A stretch of DNA of 64,000 nt from Chryseobacterium sp. 52 (GTDB taxonomy: Bacteria > Bacteroidota > Bacteroidia > Flavobacteriales > Weeksellaceae), in the NCBI RefSeq assembly GCF_002754245.1, contig NZ_PEEX01000001.1:4630001-4694000 (forward strand), in the 5' to 3' direction. The position numbers and the translations under genes were made by a program. Position 1 is the stretch's first letter. Each line of letters opens with the position of its first letter. Positions 7,741 to 17,238 of this stretch are shown in pieces. The notes beneath the pieces were generated by a model that was given only the letters and a program-made list of their open reading frames with translations, did no database searches and was not told the origin of the DNA.

Positions 7741-10596
7741 TTATTTAACTATTGCTGCGCCTACCACTGCTGGTTTTGCCTCTTCTTTTTTTGCTTTTTC
7801 CCATCCGTCTTCCGGCATCAGTGTTGCTGTAATTTTTCCTTTTGCCAGGTATTTTTTAGCGACATCCTGAAGATCTTTCACGGTAAGTGCTTTTACTTTT
7901 TCCTGATAGTTCAGAATGTCGTACTTATCGCTGCCATCTAACTGGTTTTTAGAAAGAGAACTTAGCCAGAACATATTATCCTTAAGTTCTGTTTTGTTGT
8001 CGTTGTACTCTCCTTCTTTATATTTGTCAAGATCTTTTTGCTCCGGGCCTTTATCAATCAGTTTCTGAAGCTCGTTCACTGCACTTTTTGTCAGCTTCTC
8101 AGCATTTTCAGGTCCGCAAGGGAAGCTGATGCTGAAATTATATGTACTGTAAGGAATTCTGCTCATACTTCCTCTGGCACCACCGCCATAGATACCGCTT
8201 TCATCTTCTCTCAATTTCTCGATCACCTTGATTGTGGCGACTTCTCCAAGAGCAGAAAGAGCAAGAGCTTCTTTTTCATTATAAGGAGTTTCTCCGCTGT
8301 AAGAAATGGTCACCATACTTTTAGGATCTTTTCCTTTTTTGTACACTTTAGAAAAATCTCCGGTCATCTGTCTGTAGCCTGTATCTTTGAACGTCGTTGT
8401 TTTTCCTGTTGCAGGAAGACCACCGATATACTGAAGTACCTGCTCTTTGAGCTTAGCTTCGTCAATATTTCCTACAAAATAGAACTGGAAGTTTCCTGTA
8501 TTGCTAAATTTCTCTTTATAGATATCATATGCTTTTTTATAATCTGTATTTGCCCAGTCTTTTTCCATTGGGAATAATCCGATGAATCTCGGGTTCTTCT
8601 GGTTCATGAATTTCGCATGTTCATTGGAGAAATAAGCCTGAGGGTTAGACAGAAGGTTATCCAGCATTGCAGACTGCTTTTCTTTATATGCATTGAATGC
8701 TGCAGGGTTATAATTTAAACCTGTAAAATAAGCATAGGTAAGCTCCATGGCTGTTCCTAAATCTTTCTGGGAAGTTCTTCCTGAAATTCCTTCAAAATAC
8801 GGTCCTATCATTGGATTCACACTTACCTGTTTTCCTGCAAGGTAATTGGTAAGATCTGCTTTCGAAAGCCCGCTCACACCAGCTTCAGTTAGGGCAGAAA
8901 AAGCAAACTGTGTCTTGATAAAGTCAGCATCTGAAATCAGGGAATTTCCTCCTATGCTTCTTGCTGAAAAGACAATTTCGTCATCTTTGAAATCTGTCTT
9001 TTTGAAAGTCACTTTTGCTCCGTTGCTTAAAGTCCAGGTGGTTGTTCCCAGCTTTGCATCGGTTTCGGTTTTCGCAATTTTCCCTTCTGATTTGAAAGGT
9101 TTAACCAGGTTTTTGATCGCTGCTTTCTCTTCATAAGGTTTAAGATCTGCCATTTTCACAGATTCAAAGGTATTCAGAACCATAGCTTCTGTAGGCATTG
9201 TAACGTTGTCTTTCTTAGGTCCCGTTATTACAATCACTCTGCTGTCATCTTTCACCATTTTCTTGATCACCTCGTTAGTCTGCGCCAAAGTTACCGAAGG
9301 AAGGAATGATTTTGTATCTTCATATTCCCAGGCAATTCCCGGCATAGGTTCCTGCTCCAGAAAGTTTCTTACGTATTCGTTTACCAGCATATCACTTTCA
9401 GTCTTGTCACGGTTGTTGTAAGATCTTTCCAGATTAGACACCATCTGTGATTTTGCTCTGTCAAGCTCAGACTGTGTAAATCCGAATCTCTTCGCTCTTT
9501 CTACTTCTTCCAAAAGAACTTTTAAAGCATTCAGCTGATTTCCTTCTTTCACCATTGCAAATCCCTGGAAAGCTTCCTTACTTCTTGCATAGGTTCCTCC
9601 ATGATAAACGGATCCGAAGGTAAAAGGTGGATTATTTGAATTGATTAATTCTCTCAGCCTGTTATTTAACATCGTGGTAGAAAGACCTTCTATAATCGTC
9701 TGATTGTACTGCTGAACAGTGACATCCGGCTGATAAGCATCAGCATCTTTCATAATGAACTGAACCATAGAACTTGTAGCATCAGGATCTGTTTCAATCG
9801 CTACTAAAGTTTCTTTATGGTTAGGCAGGTCAAATACCTTTCTTTCCCTTGGTTTTGAAGGGTTTTTATATTTACTGAAGTTATCTTTTATCTTCTTTTC
9901 AACTTCATCTACATTGATGTCTCCTACCACTACAATCGCCATTAAATCCGGTCTGTACCAGTCCTGATGGAATTTTCTGATCACATCCGGCTTGAAGTTT
10001 TCCAGAACTTCTTTTTTACCGATCGGAAGTCGGTCTGCGTATTGGGATTTGTATAATAATTTGGGAAGGTATTTATCAGACATTCTTTTATCTGCACCAA
10101 GACCCAGTCTTAATTCTTCTAAAACAACTCCTCTTTCTTTATTGATCTGTTCGTCAGAAAGTGTAGCATTAAAAGCCCAGTCTTCCATTACTTTTAATCC
10201 GGAATCTAAATTTCCAGGTTTATCCAATGGAACGGGAAGCATATATACGGTTTCGTCAAAGCTGGTATAAGCATTCAGATGCTGTCCGAATTTCACTCCG
10301 ATAGACTGTAGAAAATCTACCAGTTTATTGTCCGGGAAATTTTTGGTTCCATTGAAGTTCATATGCTCCATAAAGTGCGCTAGACCTCGCTGATTTTCAT
10401 CTTCAAGAATAGATCCGGCATTGATAGCCAGACGGAAATCTACTTTCTTTTCAGGCAGCGTGTTTTTTTTGATGTAGTACTTCATTCCATTGGAGAGGGT
10501 ACCGATTCTCACAGAAGCATCCACAGGGATATTCTGACCGAAAACATTTGAAGACATCAGAAAGATGACCGCAAATGATGATAAAACTTTCTTCAT
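7741..10596 (-). CDS. M16 family zinc metallopeptidase (double-length)
   Basis: This 951-residue insulinase/pitrilysin-type protease has an N-terminal signal peptide (~1-21, ending SNVFGQ). The inverted zinc motif HFMEH is at residues 74-78, with the downstream Glu in the KERGVVLEELRLG segment (~150-160). Residues ~30-480 form the active half (peptidase and M16_C), and ~510-930 a second, inactive half, as in pitrilysin and the FusC group. It probably degrades peptides in the periplasm. The gene is downstream of a LolA-like gene on the same strand, but a hairpin at 10702-10730 separates them. Confidence 0.92.
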   Translation of the reverse strand: MKKVLSSFAVIFLMSSNVFGQNIPVDASVRIGTLSNGMKYYIKKNTLPEKKVDFRLAINAGSILEDENQRGLAHFMEHMNFNGTKNFPDNKLVDFLQSIGVKFGQHLNAYTSFDETVYMLPVPLDKPGNLDSGLKVMEDWAFNATLSDEQINKERGVVLEELRLGLGADKRMSDKYLPKLLYKSQYADRLPIGKKEVLENFKPDVIRKFHQDWYRPDLMAIVVVGDINVDEVEKKIKDNFSKYKNPSKPRERKVFDLPNHKETLVAIETDPDATSSMVQFIMKDADAYQPDVTVQQYNQTIIEGLSTTMLNNRLRELINSNNPPFTFGSVYHGGTYARSKEAFQGFAMVKEGNQLNALKVLLEEVERAKRFGFTQSELDRAKSQMVSNLERSYNNRDKTESDMLVNEYVRNFLEQEPMPGIAWEYEDTKSFLPSVTLAQTNEVIKKMVKDDSRVIVITGPKKDNVTMPTEAMVLNTFESVKMADLKPYEEKAAIKNLVKPFKSEGKIAKTETDAKLGTTTWTLSNGAKVTFKKTDFKDDEIVFSARSIGGNSLISDADFIKTQFAFSALTEAGVSGLSKADLTNYLAGKQVSVNPMIGPYFEGISGRTSQKDLGTAMELTYAYFTGLNYNPAAFNAYKEKQSAMLDNLLSNPQAYFSNEHAKFMNQKNPRFIGLFPMEKDWANTDYKKAYDIYKEKFSNTGNFQFYFVGNIDEAKLKEQVLQYIGGLPATGKTTTFKDTGYRQMTGDFSKVYKKGKDPKSMVTISYSGETPYNEKEALALSALGEVATIKVIEKLREDESGIYGGGARGSMSRIPYSTYNFSISFPCGPENAEKLTKSAVNELQKLIDKGPEQKDLDKYKEGEYNDNKTELKDNMFWLSSLSKNQLDGSDKYDILNYQEKVKALTVKDLQDVAKKYLAKGKITATLMPEDGWEKAKKEEAKPAVVGAAIVK

Positions 10597-10701
10597 ATAA
10601 TTTGAATTTATTTTCGTATTAAAAGTATCAATTATTCACAAGGTGAAGAAGTGTTAAAATTCATATTATAGTTAAAGTTGAGTTAAAATTATCAAAACAA
10701 C

Positions 10702-10730
10702 AAAAAAGCCGGAAAATATCCAGCTTTTTT
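10702..10730. terminator. Hairpin terminator
   Basis: An imperfect stem (10702-10712 with 10720-10730, one mismatch) is flanked by A6 and T6. It lies 18 bp after the LolA-like gene and can end its transcript. Confidence 0.65.
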
Positions 10731-10748
10731 ATTACAAAATAGTAATTT

Positions 10749-11435
10749 TTACTTAAAATCAGCATCAGAAACACCACTATTTAAAACAACTTTGGTTGTT
10801 TTTATGGTTACTTTCTGTCCTTTTCCATCAATATTCACTTCTGAAGGAAATTTCAGTCCTTCTACTGTCATATAATTGGTTACTGTAACACTTCCTTCTC
10901 CTGCCGTTGATTTGTATAGAAGTCCGGTAGAAGTATCAAAGTAAAAGTTTCCTTTTTCCGAAGACAATACATTATAGTCTTTACCGTCCAGCTTTTCTAC
11001 TGTTACCATTTTAAAATTGGAAGGGTTAAAAGCTAACGCCTCAACAGTAGTCCCTTTTTTCAGTTCTGCGATATTATCAGCCGGGAAATCCACTTTCTGT
11101 CCCGCTCTCTCCATATATCCTTTTTCTCCGTCAAAAACCTGGGTTACCTGCTGCCCCATTGCATTCTGTACGGATTTGAACTTGTTGCCCTGTTTTGTAG
11201 TACTCATGGTGATATCCATTCCCTGAACACTTAAGGTATTATCGATTACTGTAGATTTTACAGCTTCTAATTTAGTCTTACCGCCCAATGCTTTGAAGTA
11301 ATTGTCAATAACTTCTTTGGGAGTCAGTTTAGATTTCACGACTTCCGTCTTTGCGGGAGCTGCACTGGTTTTCTGAGCTGCTGCCGGCACTGAGAACAAT
11401 ACGGCACAGAAAAACGGAATGATGATCTTTTTCAT
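10749..11435 (-). CDS. LolA-like secreted protein
   Basis: This 228-residue protein has a signal peptide (MKKIIIPFFCAVLFSVPAAA-Q). The mature part begins with an Ala/Lys-rich linker and then KEVIDNYFKALGGKTKLEAVKS, the helix that opens many Bacteroidota lipoprotein-sorting-like folds. A beta-rich body follows (QVFDGEKGYME, GNFYFDTSTGLLYKS, GLKFPSEVNIDGKG). This fits the LolA/LolB-like half-barrel superfamily that binds lipid or lipoprotein acyl chains. Whether it carries lipoproteins is not known; most such secreted paralogues have no assigned cargo. It is placed just upstream of the M16 protease. Confidence 0.72.
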   Translation of the reverse strand: MKKIIIPFFCAVLFSVPAAAQKTSAAPAKTEVVKSKLTPKEVIDNYFKALGGKTKLEAVKSTVIDNTLSVQGMDITMSTTKQGNKFKSVQNAMGQQVTQVFDGEKGYMERAGQKVDFPADNIAELKKGTTVEALAFNPSNFKMVTVEKLDGKDYNVLSSEKGNFYFDTSTGLLYKSTAGEGSVTVTNYMTVEGLKFPSEVNIDGKGQKVTIKTTKVVLNSGVSDADFK

Positions 11436-11708
11436 ATCTATTAATAAGTTTAAGGTGTAAATATAGGAATAATGGAAAATACAACACTGCAGAAAACATT
11501 AAATAGTCTGTGTCTTGTGATATCTTAAAAGTTTTTAAGATAATATTTGGTTTTCATTATTCATCGGAAGAAAGCATCTCTAGAGAACTGAATGAAAAAA
11601 TGAAACCCGTAATTTTCACTCTCATGATACGTGATTGTTGTTCTATTTTATCAGGCTGGTATAGGCCACCGGAAGTCCATCAGTAATTCTTAATATAGTA
11701 TAAAAAAC
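11436..11708. other. Gene-free stretch with a possible short coding remnant
   Basis: No complete gene is found. On the minus strand, 11643-11700 reads as about 19 codons ending RITDGLPVAYTSLIK and a stop, which looks like a lost gene's C-terminus but is too short to assign. A short A/T-rich dyad lies near 11520-11545. Confidence 0.3.
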
Positions 11709-11734
11709 AAAACCTCCGATTTCTCGGAGGTTTT
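11709..11734 (-). terminator. Terminator of tig
   Basis: Perfect 11-bp stem (11709-11719 with 11724-11734), loop of 4, and on the minus strand a T-rich run after it. It lies 22 bp past the tig stop. Confidence 0.85.
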
Positions 11735-11756
11735 AAAATATTTATATCTAAATAAA

Positions 11757-13091
11757 TTATTTCTTAAGTTCTTCTAAAAACTCGTCGTGAGAGATTTTAG
11801 TTTCTTTTTTGGTTGCTTTTTCAAGAATTACATCTTTCAGTTTAGCCATAGCTACTTCAGATGAAATTTGTCTTACCTGCTCCTGATCTTTCAACATCTC
11901 AACAGCATATTTCTGGATCTCTTCATCCCCTAAGTGATGAATTCCGTAGATTGCCAACTGATTTCTTACCAACTGCTCAGCCTGTGCCAATACATCAGCA
12001 TAGTCTAACTTGATTTCGTTATCAGTCATTAATTTACCTTCAATGATCTGGTATCTTAACTGACTTTTTTCAGCCTCAAGAATTTCTTTAGCCTGCTCTT
12101 CAGACTGGATATTCTGATTAGAGAATATTAACCATTTTACCAAGAAAGCTTCCGGAAGTTTTACTTCTTCTTTTTCAGTAACCTGCTCCAATACTTTATT
12201 CACATAGTGAACGTCAGCATTTTGCTGGAAATACTCATCCAATTCTGATTTTACTTTTTCTTTAAGCTCATCTTCAGAAGTGATTGTTCCTTCTCCGTAT
12301 ACTTTGTCGAATAACTCCTGGTTAAGTTCAGCTAAGTTTAAAGCGAAGAAATCTTTTACTTTAACTTCTACTTCAGCATGGTGTAAATGTTCTACTTCTT
12401 CTTTGCTGAAACCTAATTCTTTAGCTAATTCTTCGTCACCTGCAAGAGTTTCTTTAGATACTTTTACAGAACCGTCCATTTTCAAAGCTTTTACCAATTT
12501 GAAAGCTTCTTTGTTTTCAGCTGTAATGGTAACGTTCTTTGGGTGGTGGTGGTGCTCTCCTTCAGCATCTTCTTCTACAACCTGAGAAATTTCTAAAGCG
12601 ATGTGAGAATCTTTGCTGATTTTATCCTGAGGAACCTGCTCTGCAAAACGTTTCTGCATGTTCTCAATGCTCTTCGTGATTTCTTTATCAGAAGCTTCTA
12701 CTTTGTAGTGAGGAGCTTCATATTTAGCTAAATCTATAGTGAATTCAGGCTCATATCCAACTTCAAAAGCTACTTCAATTTGATCAGCATTGTAATCTAG
12801 TTGATTGACTGGCTGAGGAACAGGTTGTCCAACTAATCTTAACTTGTTTTCGTTAACATGGTTGTTCAATGCGTCAGAAACCTGTTTGTTGATTTCTTCG
12901 AATGCAATACCTGCTTCATATTGTTTTTTAACCATACTTAAAGGCACTTTCCCTTTTCTGAAACCAGGAACTTGCGCATTTTTAGCATAATTAATCAACT
13001 GCTTTTCTACTTTTTCTTTGTAGTCAGATTTTTCCAATGTCACTGTAAGTAATGCACTTACGTCATCATGGTTTTGTGCGGTAACCTTCAT
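11757..13091 (-). CDS. tig: Trigger factor (ribosome-bound chaperone)
   Basis: These 444 residues match trigger factor. The N-terminal ribosome-binding domain (~1-120) holds the signature region VPGFRKGKVPLSMVKKQY near 41-58. A middle domain spans ~150-245, and the helical C-terminal chaperone arms ~255-430. It binds near the nascent-chain exit and protects unfolded chains. The middle domain lacks the usual FKBP residues and carries a His cluster (GEHHHHPKN ~180), so prolyl-isomerase activity is doubtful. A -7 box (13114-13121) lies upstream. Confidence 0.93.
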   Translation of the reverse strand: MKVTAQNHDDVSALLTVTLEKSDYKEKVEKQLINYAKNAQVPGFRKGKVPLSMVKKQYEAGIAFEEINKQVSDALNNHVNENKLRLVGQPVPQPVNQLDYNADQIEVAFEVGYEPEFTIDLAKYEAPHYKVEASDKEITKSIENMQKRFAEQVPQDKISKDSHIALEISQVVEEDAEGEHHHHPKNVTITAENKEAFKLVKALKMDGSVKVSKETLAGDEELAKELGFSKEEVEHLHHAEVEVKVKDFFALNLAELNQELFDKVYGEGTITSEDELKEKVKSELDEYFQQNADVHYVNKVLEQVTEKEEVKLPEAFLVKWLIFSNQNIQSEEQAKEILEAEKSQLRYQIIEGKLMTDNEIKLDYADVLAQAEQLVRNQLAIYGIHHLGDEEIQKYAVEMLKDQEQVRQISSEVAMAKLKDVILEKATKKETKISHDEFLEELKK

Positions 13092-13113
13092 TATTGATTA
13101 AAATTTTAGGTTG

Positions 13114-13121
13114 CAAAAATA
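13114..13121 (-). promoter_or_regulatory. TAnnTTTG -7 box of tig
   Basis: On the minus strand the sequence is TATTTTTG, 22 bases before the tig ATG. The -33 element is not recognisable. Confidence 0.4.
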
Positions 13122-13183
13122 TGAAATTTTTATGAGAATAACCTACTTCTAATCAATTCTTAGTCTCAAATGTTTAGAAATAA

Positions 13184-13210
13184 AAAACCACTGAAAATTT
13201 CAGTGGTTTT
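13184..13210 (-). terminator. Terminator of the TonB receptor/lipoprotein unit
   Basis: A 10-bp GC-containing stem extended by A/T pairs (13184-13196 with 13198-13210) is flanked by A and T runs. It sits 17 bp after the lipoprotein stop. Confidence 0.75.
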
Positions 13211-13226
13211 ATTTTGGAGTTATTAT

Positions 13227-13796
13227 TTAGTTGCTAAGGTTGTAGGTAGCTTCAGCATCTGTTTCCCCACCTACTACAGTCCCCCATGCGCTTCCAACTT
13301 TAGCTTCATTTACGCTTTGAGGAGAGTGAATAAGAGTTAGCTTTAAGAATGGTGAAGTTCCGTCAACAGCTTTTACAACATCCCATTTTGTTCTTAGCCC
13401 TACTCTTTTTCCGTCGTTTCTCAAATCATTGCCATCTAATCTGGTAATATTGATATTAGATTTTGGAAAGTCAAATATCAGAAAATGTTCATCTTTAGCT
13501 GAAATAATTTCACCGGTAGCATCCTCATTTCCATTTCTGAATTTTGCTTCAACGGTATAAGATTTTCCGTCTTTCAAAGGAATTGTAGGAACTCCTCCTG
13601 CACCGATACTATAGTCATAGGAAATTGTATTGGATGTACCGTCTTCAGTAACCAACAAAACAATATTGGTAAGTTCTTCCTGAGGCAGATCATCTTCTTC
13701 CGCTGAGCCATCTCTCTGACACGAAATAACAGTAATTGTAATCAATAAAACAGCTAATAATTTGATGATATTTTTAGTATTGAATAGTTTGTTCAT
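13227..13796 (-). CDS. Lipoprotein encoded after the TonB receptor
   Basis: This 189-residue protein has a lipoprotein signal: a hydrophobic helix ending LLITITVISC with Cys at ~27, followed by QRDGSAEEDD. The mature part is beta-rich (SNTISYDYSIGAGGVPTIPL, GKSYTVEAKFRNGNED) with a late KLTLIHSP segment. I do not recognise a named domain. It starts 51 bp after the TonB-receptor stop on the same strand. Surface or periplasmic lipoproteins paired with TonB receptors often help to capture the substrate, so a metal- or ligand-binding role is inferred, not seen. Confidence 0.65.
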   Translation of the reverse strand: MNKLFNTKNIIKLLAVLLITITVISCQRDGSAEEDDLPQEELTNIVLLVTEDGTSNTISYDYSIGAGGVPTIPLKDGKSYTVEAKFRNGNEDATGEIISAKDEHFLIFDFPKSNINITRLDGNDLRNDGKRVGLRTKWDVVKAVDGTSPFLKLTLIHSPQSVNEAKVGSAWGTVVGGETDAEATYNLSN

Positions 13797-13847
13797 TTTA
13801 AGAATTTTAAGATTGTAAAATTTTAATTTAATATTTTTTCTGAATCT

Positions 13848-16232
13848 TTAGAATCTGTATCTAAAGTTTAAAATAAAGTTTCTTCCTGCCTCATCCGAGA
13901 AGAATCTCAAACGATTCAGATAATCTCTGTACGATGTGTTAAAAAGATTATTGACGATAAGTCCTGCAGAAAGATTTTTGCTGATATTGATCCCCGTCTG
14001 GATATTCCAAAGTGAATAACCGGCTGGTGGCGTACTGAAATCAATCATTTTATCCACCAATTCTCCATCTACATAAATTTCCAGTGGAGCATTTCTGATA
14101 GGGAATCTGGTTTGTTTTAAAGAGGTTTGATTTTCAAGTGTAAAATAGAAGTTATTCCATTTTTCTTTTTTAAACTGCAATGCATTGGAAAAATTCGGAG
14201 GCATCATTAGAATTAGAGGCTCATTGTTGGTATCGTCCTGTCCATGAACGTAGCTTCCTTTTCCAACATATGTAAGATCATCTGTAAGCTTCCAGTTAAC
14301 GTCTAAATCTACCCCATACATTTTTGCATCAATCTGTTGGTATACCCACTCAGGAAATACTCCTCTGATGGTGCCTTTAATCCCAACAGGAACTTCGTTA
14401 ATAAAGTTTTTAGTCATGAAAAAATATGGATTTACCGAAATATTCAATCCTTTCAAAACATTGAATTTAGAATCTACCGTTAAGTTAAACTGATGCCCCT
14501 GTTCGTTTTTCAATGCCATATCTCCGGTCTCAATCACTCCTGCAGAATGATGCAGTCCGTCTGAAAACAGTTCTGCAATATTTGGAGATCTTCCGACTTT
14601 TGCATAGTTAAATTTCAAATTAAAACTGGAACTTGGGTGGTATTCCAAACCTGCATTGAAAGAAACATTATTATAATTAAGCTTAGGACGTGTTAAAATC
14701 CTGTTGTCATCTTTCTTCACATAAAATTGGGGGAAAGCGTCTGCATATAGTTTCTCCCAGTCACCCATATCATACCATTTGGTCACATCATAACGTGTGA
14801 AATCATATCTGGCTCCTGCTTCAAAATTAAAATCATGAGAAATTTTATATTTAAAAACTGAATAGGCTCCTGCAGAATATTTATCATAATTAGGGATCAA
14901 ACGTCTCGCCTTTGTCGCAGGATCAGAATAATTGTTTTGAAAACCTGCATCAATTCCTGTTTCCAAAGACCATTTTTCTCTTTCTAATAAATCATTAAGG
15001 TTAAACTGATGCGTCATCAGTTCCAAATCCAGGGAAGGCGTATCTTTCAATTCACCTCTTCTAATATCATATTCCTGTCTGTGATTGTATTGATAGCTAT
15101 ATGTTGCCGAAATTTTCCCAATATTTTCAAACCTTTTAAAAGCCGAAACCTTTGCAATATGATGCTCAATAACCTGTCTTGGATTATCGATATCATAACT
15201 GAATTTACCGGAATAAATAGGAGGATTTGCTGTCATCGCCCGGTCATAATCACCTGAAGTCGCTACATGTGAATCTCTTAAAATTCCAATATTCTGGTTC
15301 GTCAGATAATAATCAAAAGAAATTCCTTTTTCATAACTGTTGTTCTGAACCGTAAAATTAAAAGAAGAAAAATCCATTCCTGTATTCTTCAGATTATAAT
15401 CAGGAGCACTCTGATCTCCTAATTTTTTGATGCTACCGCCAGACTTTACAGCCCATCCGTTTTTCCAGACTCTGGCAACATCTACATCCAGTCCCAATCC
15501 TCTTCCATTGGAAATTCCGCTAAGTCCTACAGAACCTTTTATGGTATCTTTTTTAGGGAAAATTTCTGGTTCCAGTACTACAACCCCTCCAATGGCATCA
15601 CTTCCGTATTTCAATGCAGAAGCTCCTTTTATCACGTCAATATGTTGGAAATTGTTAATATCAACATTGGGTGCATGTTCTACGCCCCATTCCTGCTCTG
15701 CAAGCCGTACTCCATTATTTAAAATAGCAATTCTGCTCCCATACAACCCGTGAATAACTGGTTTTGAGATATTATTACCCGTTTTTAAAGTAGCAACTCC
15801 TGAAATTTTTGATAATAAATTCCCCAGATTATCTGTAGAATTTCTCTCGATTTCTGATTTATCAAGGGTCTTAATGATTAAAGAGCCATTAGATTTATGA
15901 TTTCCATGGATGGTCACCGTTTCGATATCGTTCGTATGGTGTTCCAGTATAATTGCCAAGTGCAGATCCTGATTAACTCCTATATTTTCAGTATAATCAT
16001 TACAATCAGGATGTTTAGCAATAAGAGTATAGGTTCCCGCAGGAACTTTATTGAATAAAAACTTACCTTTTGCATCTGTTTTGGCTGTAAGGTCACCCAT
16101 TATAACCACCGCATTTTCCAGCCTGGTCTTATCATGAAAATCCTGAACAGTTCCTTCTACCGTGTAAGTTTTCTGTGCGTTTGTCAATGCTAATCCAAAA
16201 AAGATCAACAATAAACTATATATCAATTTCAT
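13848..16232 (-). CDS. TonB-dependent outer-membrane receptor
   Basis: This 794-residue receptor has a signal peptide (~1-19, ending LALTNAQ). Residues ~22-105 are a carboxypeptidase-regulatory-like beta domain common in Bacteroidota receptors, ~110-215 the plug (VIHGLYGSRIAILNNGVRLA; IDVIKGASALKYGSDAIGG), and the rest a beta-barrel ending in the typical terminal Phe (LNFRYRF). The plug resembles the ZnuD-like receptors for zinc or other metals. The small His/Cys protein upstream (16650-17006) supports a metal link, but the substrate is not proven. A dyad at 16251-16268 may be an operator. Confidence 0.87.
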   Translation of the reverse strand: MKLIYSLLLIFFGLALTNAQKTYTVEGTVQDFHDKTRLENAVVIMGDLTAKTDAKGKFLFNKVPAGTYTLIAKHPDCNDYTENIGVNQDLHLAIILEHHTNDIETVTIHGNHKSNGSLIIKTLDKSEIERNSTDNLGNLLSKISGVATLKTGNNISKPVIHGLYGSRIAILNNGVRLAEQEWGVEHAPNVDINNFQHIDVIKGASALKYGSDAIGGVVVLEPEIFPKKDTIKGSVGLSGISNGRGLGLDVDVARVWKNGWAVKSGGSIKKLGDQSAPDYNLKNTGMDFSSFNFTVQNNSYEKGISFDYYLTNQNIGILRDSHVATSGDYDRAMTANPPIYSGKFSYDIDNPRQVIEHHIAKVSAFKRFENIGKISATYSYQYNHRQEYDIRRGELKDTPSLDLELMTHQFNLNDLLEREKWSLETGIDAGFQNNYSDPATKARRLIPNYDKYSAGAYSVFKYKISHDFNFEAGARYDFTRYDVTKWYDMGDWEKLYADAFPQFYVKKDDNRILTRPKLNYNNVSFNAGLEYHPSSSFNLKFNYAKVGRSPNIAELFSDGLHHSAGVIETGDMALKNEQGHQFNLTVDSKFNVLKGLNISVNPYFFMTKNFINEVPVGIKGTIRGVFPEWVYQQIDAKMYGVDLDVNWKLTDDLTYVGKGSYVHGQDDTNNEPLILMMPPNFSNALQFKKEKWNNFYFTLENQTSLKQTRFPIRNAPLEIYVDGELVDKMIDFSTPPAGYSLWNIQTGINISKNLSAGLIVNNLFNTSYRDYLNRLRFFSDEAGRNFILNFRYRF

Positions 16233-16250
16233 TGTAAATAGATTGATTGT

Positions 16251-16268
16251 GTACTGTTTAAAAAGTAC
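16251..16268 (-). promoter_or_regulatory. Dyad upstream of the TonB receptor gene
   Basis: GTACT and AGTAC half-sites are separated by 8 A/T-rich bases, 18 bp before the receptor ATG. On the minus strand it contains TACTTTTT, one base from the -7 consensus, so a repressor bound here would block the promoter. The regulator is unknown. Confidence 0.35.
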
Positions 16269-16649
16269 ATTTTTTCGTAAAAAATTGGTTGGATAGGTTT
16301 AAATGCGATTTAAATTGTAAAAAGTACAATGAAAATGTATTCATGACGGAGAGGTTAGATCGAGAAATCAGATATTAGATTTCAGATTATCACTTCATGT
16401 GTTGAAGTATAATGATGAACATCAAATCCTGTTTCTATCATCCGAAATCAGTCTACCGAAATCTAAGTTATCAAACATGAGAAAATACAGTCTGTGTAAG
16501 ACTTCCGGAAGTTCACAACTCCCGACTTTAAACATGAAACCCGAATCCCGGAACTCTCATTCCGAATCTAACAACTATCAATCAAAATAGCTTTAAACCC
16601 AAAATATTAAACTTTAAACTTAGTTAAAGTCAATATAAAAATCTCTGAT
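16269..16649. other. Gene-free stretch, repetitive wording
   Basis: About 380 bp hold no convincing gene. The part from 16360 to 16590 uses short, repeated phrases (for example gaaatcagatattagatttc; aacccgaatcccg) like the degenerate spacer repeats of flavobacterial genomes. The open frame at 16399-16590 follows this wording and has no protein-like features. Confidence 0.4.
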
Positions 16650-17006
16650 TTATGAAACTGCGGGAGGCCCCCGAAGCTGAAAGGTAAATTTGGTCTGAGA
16701 CCATATTTTTTCCTGAACGGCAATAACCTGTTTTACTTCGTGTGTAAAATGTTCGAAAGTAAAATTGAACTCGTCAGGAACTAAAGTATTTCCTGTAGCT
16801 AAAAAATGACAAGCCAGACAGTCGCCGGGTTTTTCTTTAGCCGAAGTTTTAGCCATACTATTTTCTGTCTTCTTAAGATTGAAACTCTTGAAGTAATCGA
16901 CAGCATCGTGATGGTGAAAACTTTGGGAAAACAATGCAATGAAGTATATCCCAAACAAAAGTTTGGAAATAAAGTTCTTCAGATTTCTGCTTTCCTTAAA
17001 AATCAT
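16650..17006 (-). CDS. Small exported protein with His cluster and CxxCH
   Basis: This 118-residue protein has a hydrophobic segment (~14-30, LLFGIYFIALFSQS), then FHHHDAVDYFKSF and GDCLACHFLATG (~80-90). The last is formally a CxxCH haem-c motif but could equally bind copper or zinc together with the His cluster. The layout resembles DUF2946-like small proteins that accompany copper or metal receptors. It lies upstream of the TonB receptor on the same strand, though 417 bp away, so co-transcription is uncertain. I do not assign a function beyond probable metal or haem binding. Confidence 0.6.
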   Translation of the reverse strand: MIFKESRNLKNFISKLLFGIYFIALFSQSFHHHDAVDYFKSFNLKKTENSMAKTSAKEKPGDCLACHFLATGNTLVPDEFNFTFEHFTHEVKQVIAVQEKIWSQTKFTFQLRGPPAVS

Positions 17007-17148
17007 TTTGTAAAATTATAAAAATAATTTAAGCTTTAAATTAAGTTTTATTAAAAATCACTTAAAACTCATCAATACGTCGGTAAAACTTATTTTTTGT
17101 TACAAAGTATACTTTGACAGGTAATTTAGTTTTCTTTGTATTTAAAAA

Positions 17149-17212
17149 TCCTTCGAATTCGCTCAGGATGACAATTAGTATTAAAAATGTCATCCTGAGC
17201 GAATTCGAAGGA
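17149..17212. repeat. 25-bp perfect inverted repeat (dispersed element)
   Basis: Arms 17149-17173 and 17188-17212 are exact inverted copies beginning tccttcgaattcgctcagg, with a 14-base A/T loop. It would fold into a very stable hairpin just past the ABC-F stop. A single, slightly changed arm occurs inside a gene at 42050-42074, so it is a dispersed repeat and not only a terminator. Confidence 0.85.
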
Positions 17213-17238
17213 CTGATATATTTTATTAATTGAAAAAA

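Noticed and set aside
11643..11700. Short minus-strand coding remnant (about 19 codons) after the tig terminator
   Set aside because: It reads like a protein end (DGLPVAYTSLIK) but is too short to call a pseudogene; recorded only as gene-free sequence.
16399..16590. Open frame of 63 codons between the TonB receptor and the small His/Cys gene
   Set aside because: It follows degenerate spacer-repeat wording and has no protein-like pattern, start context or neighbours that support it.
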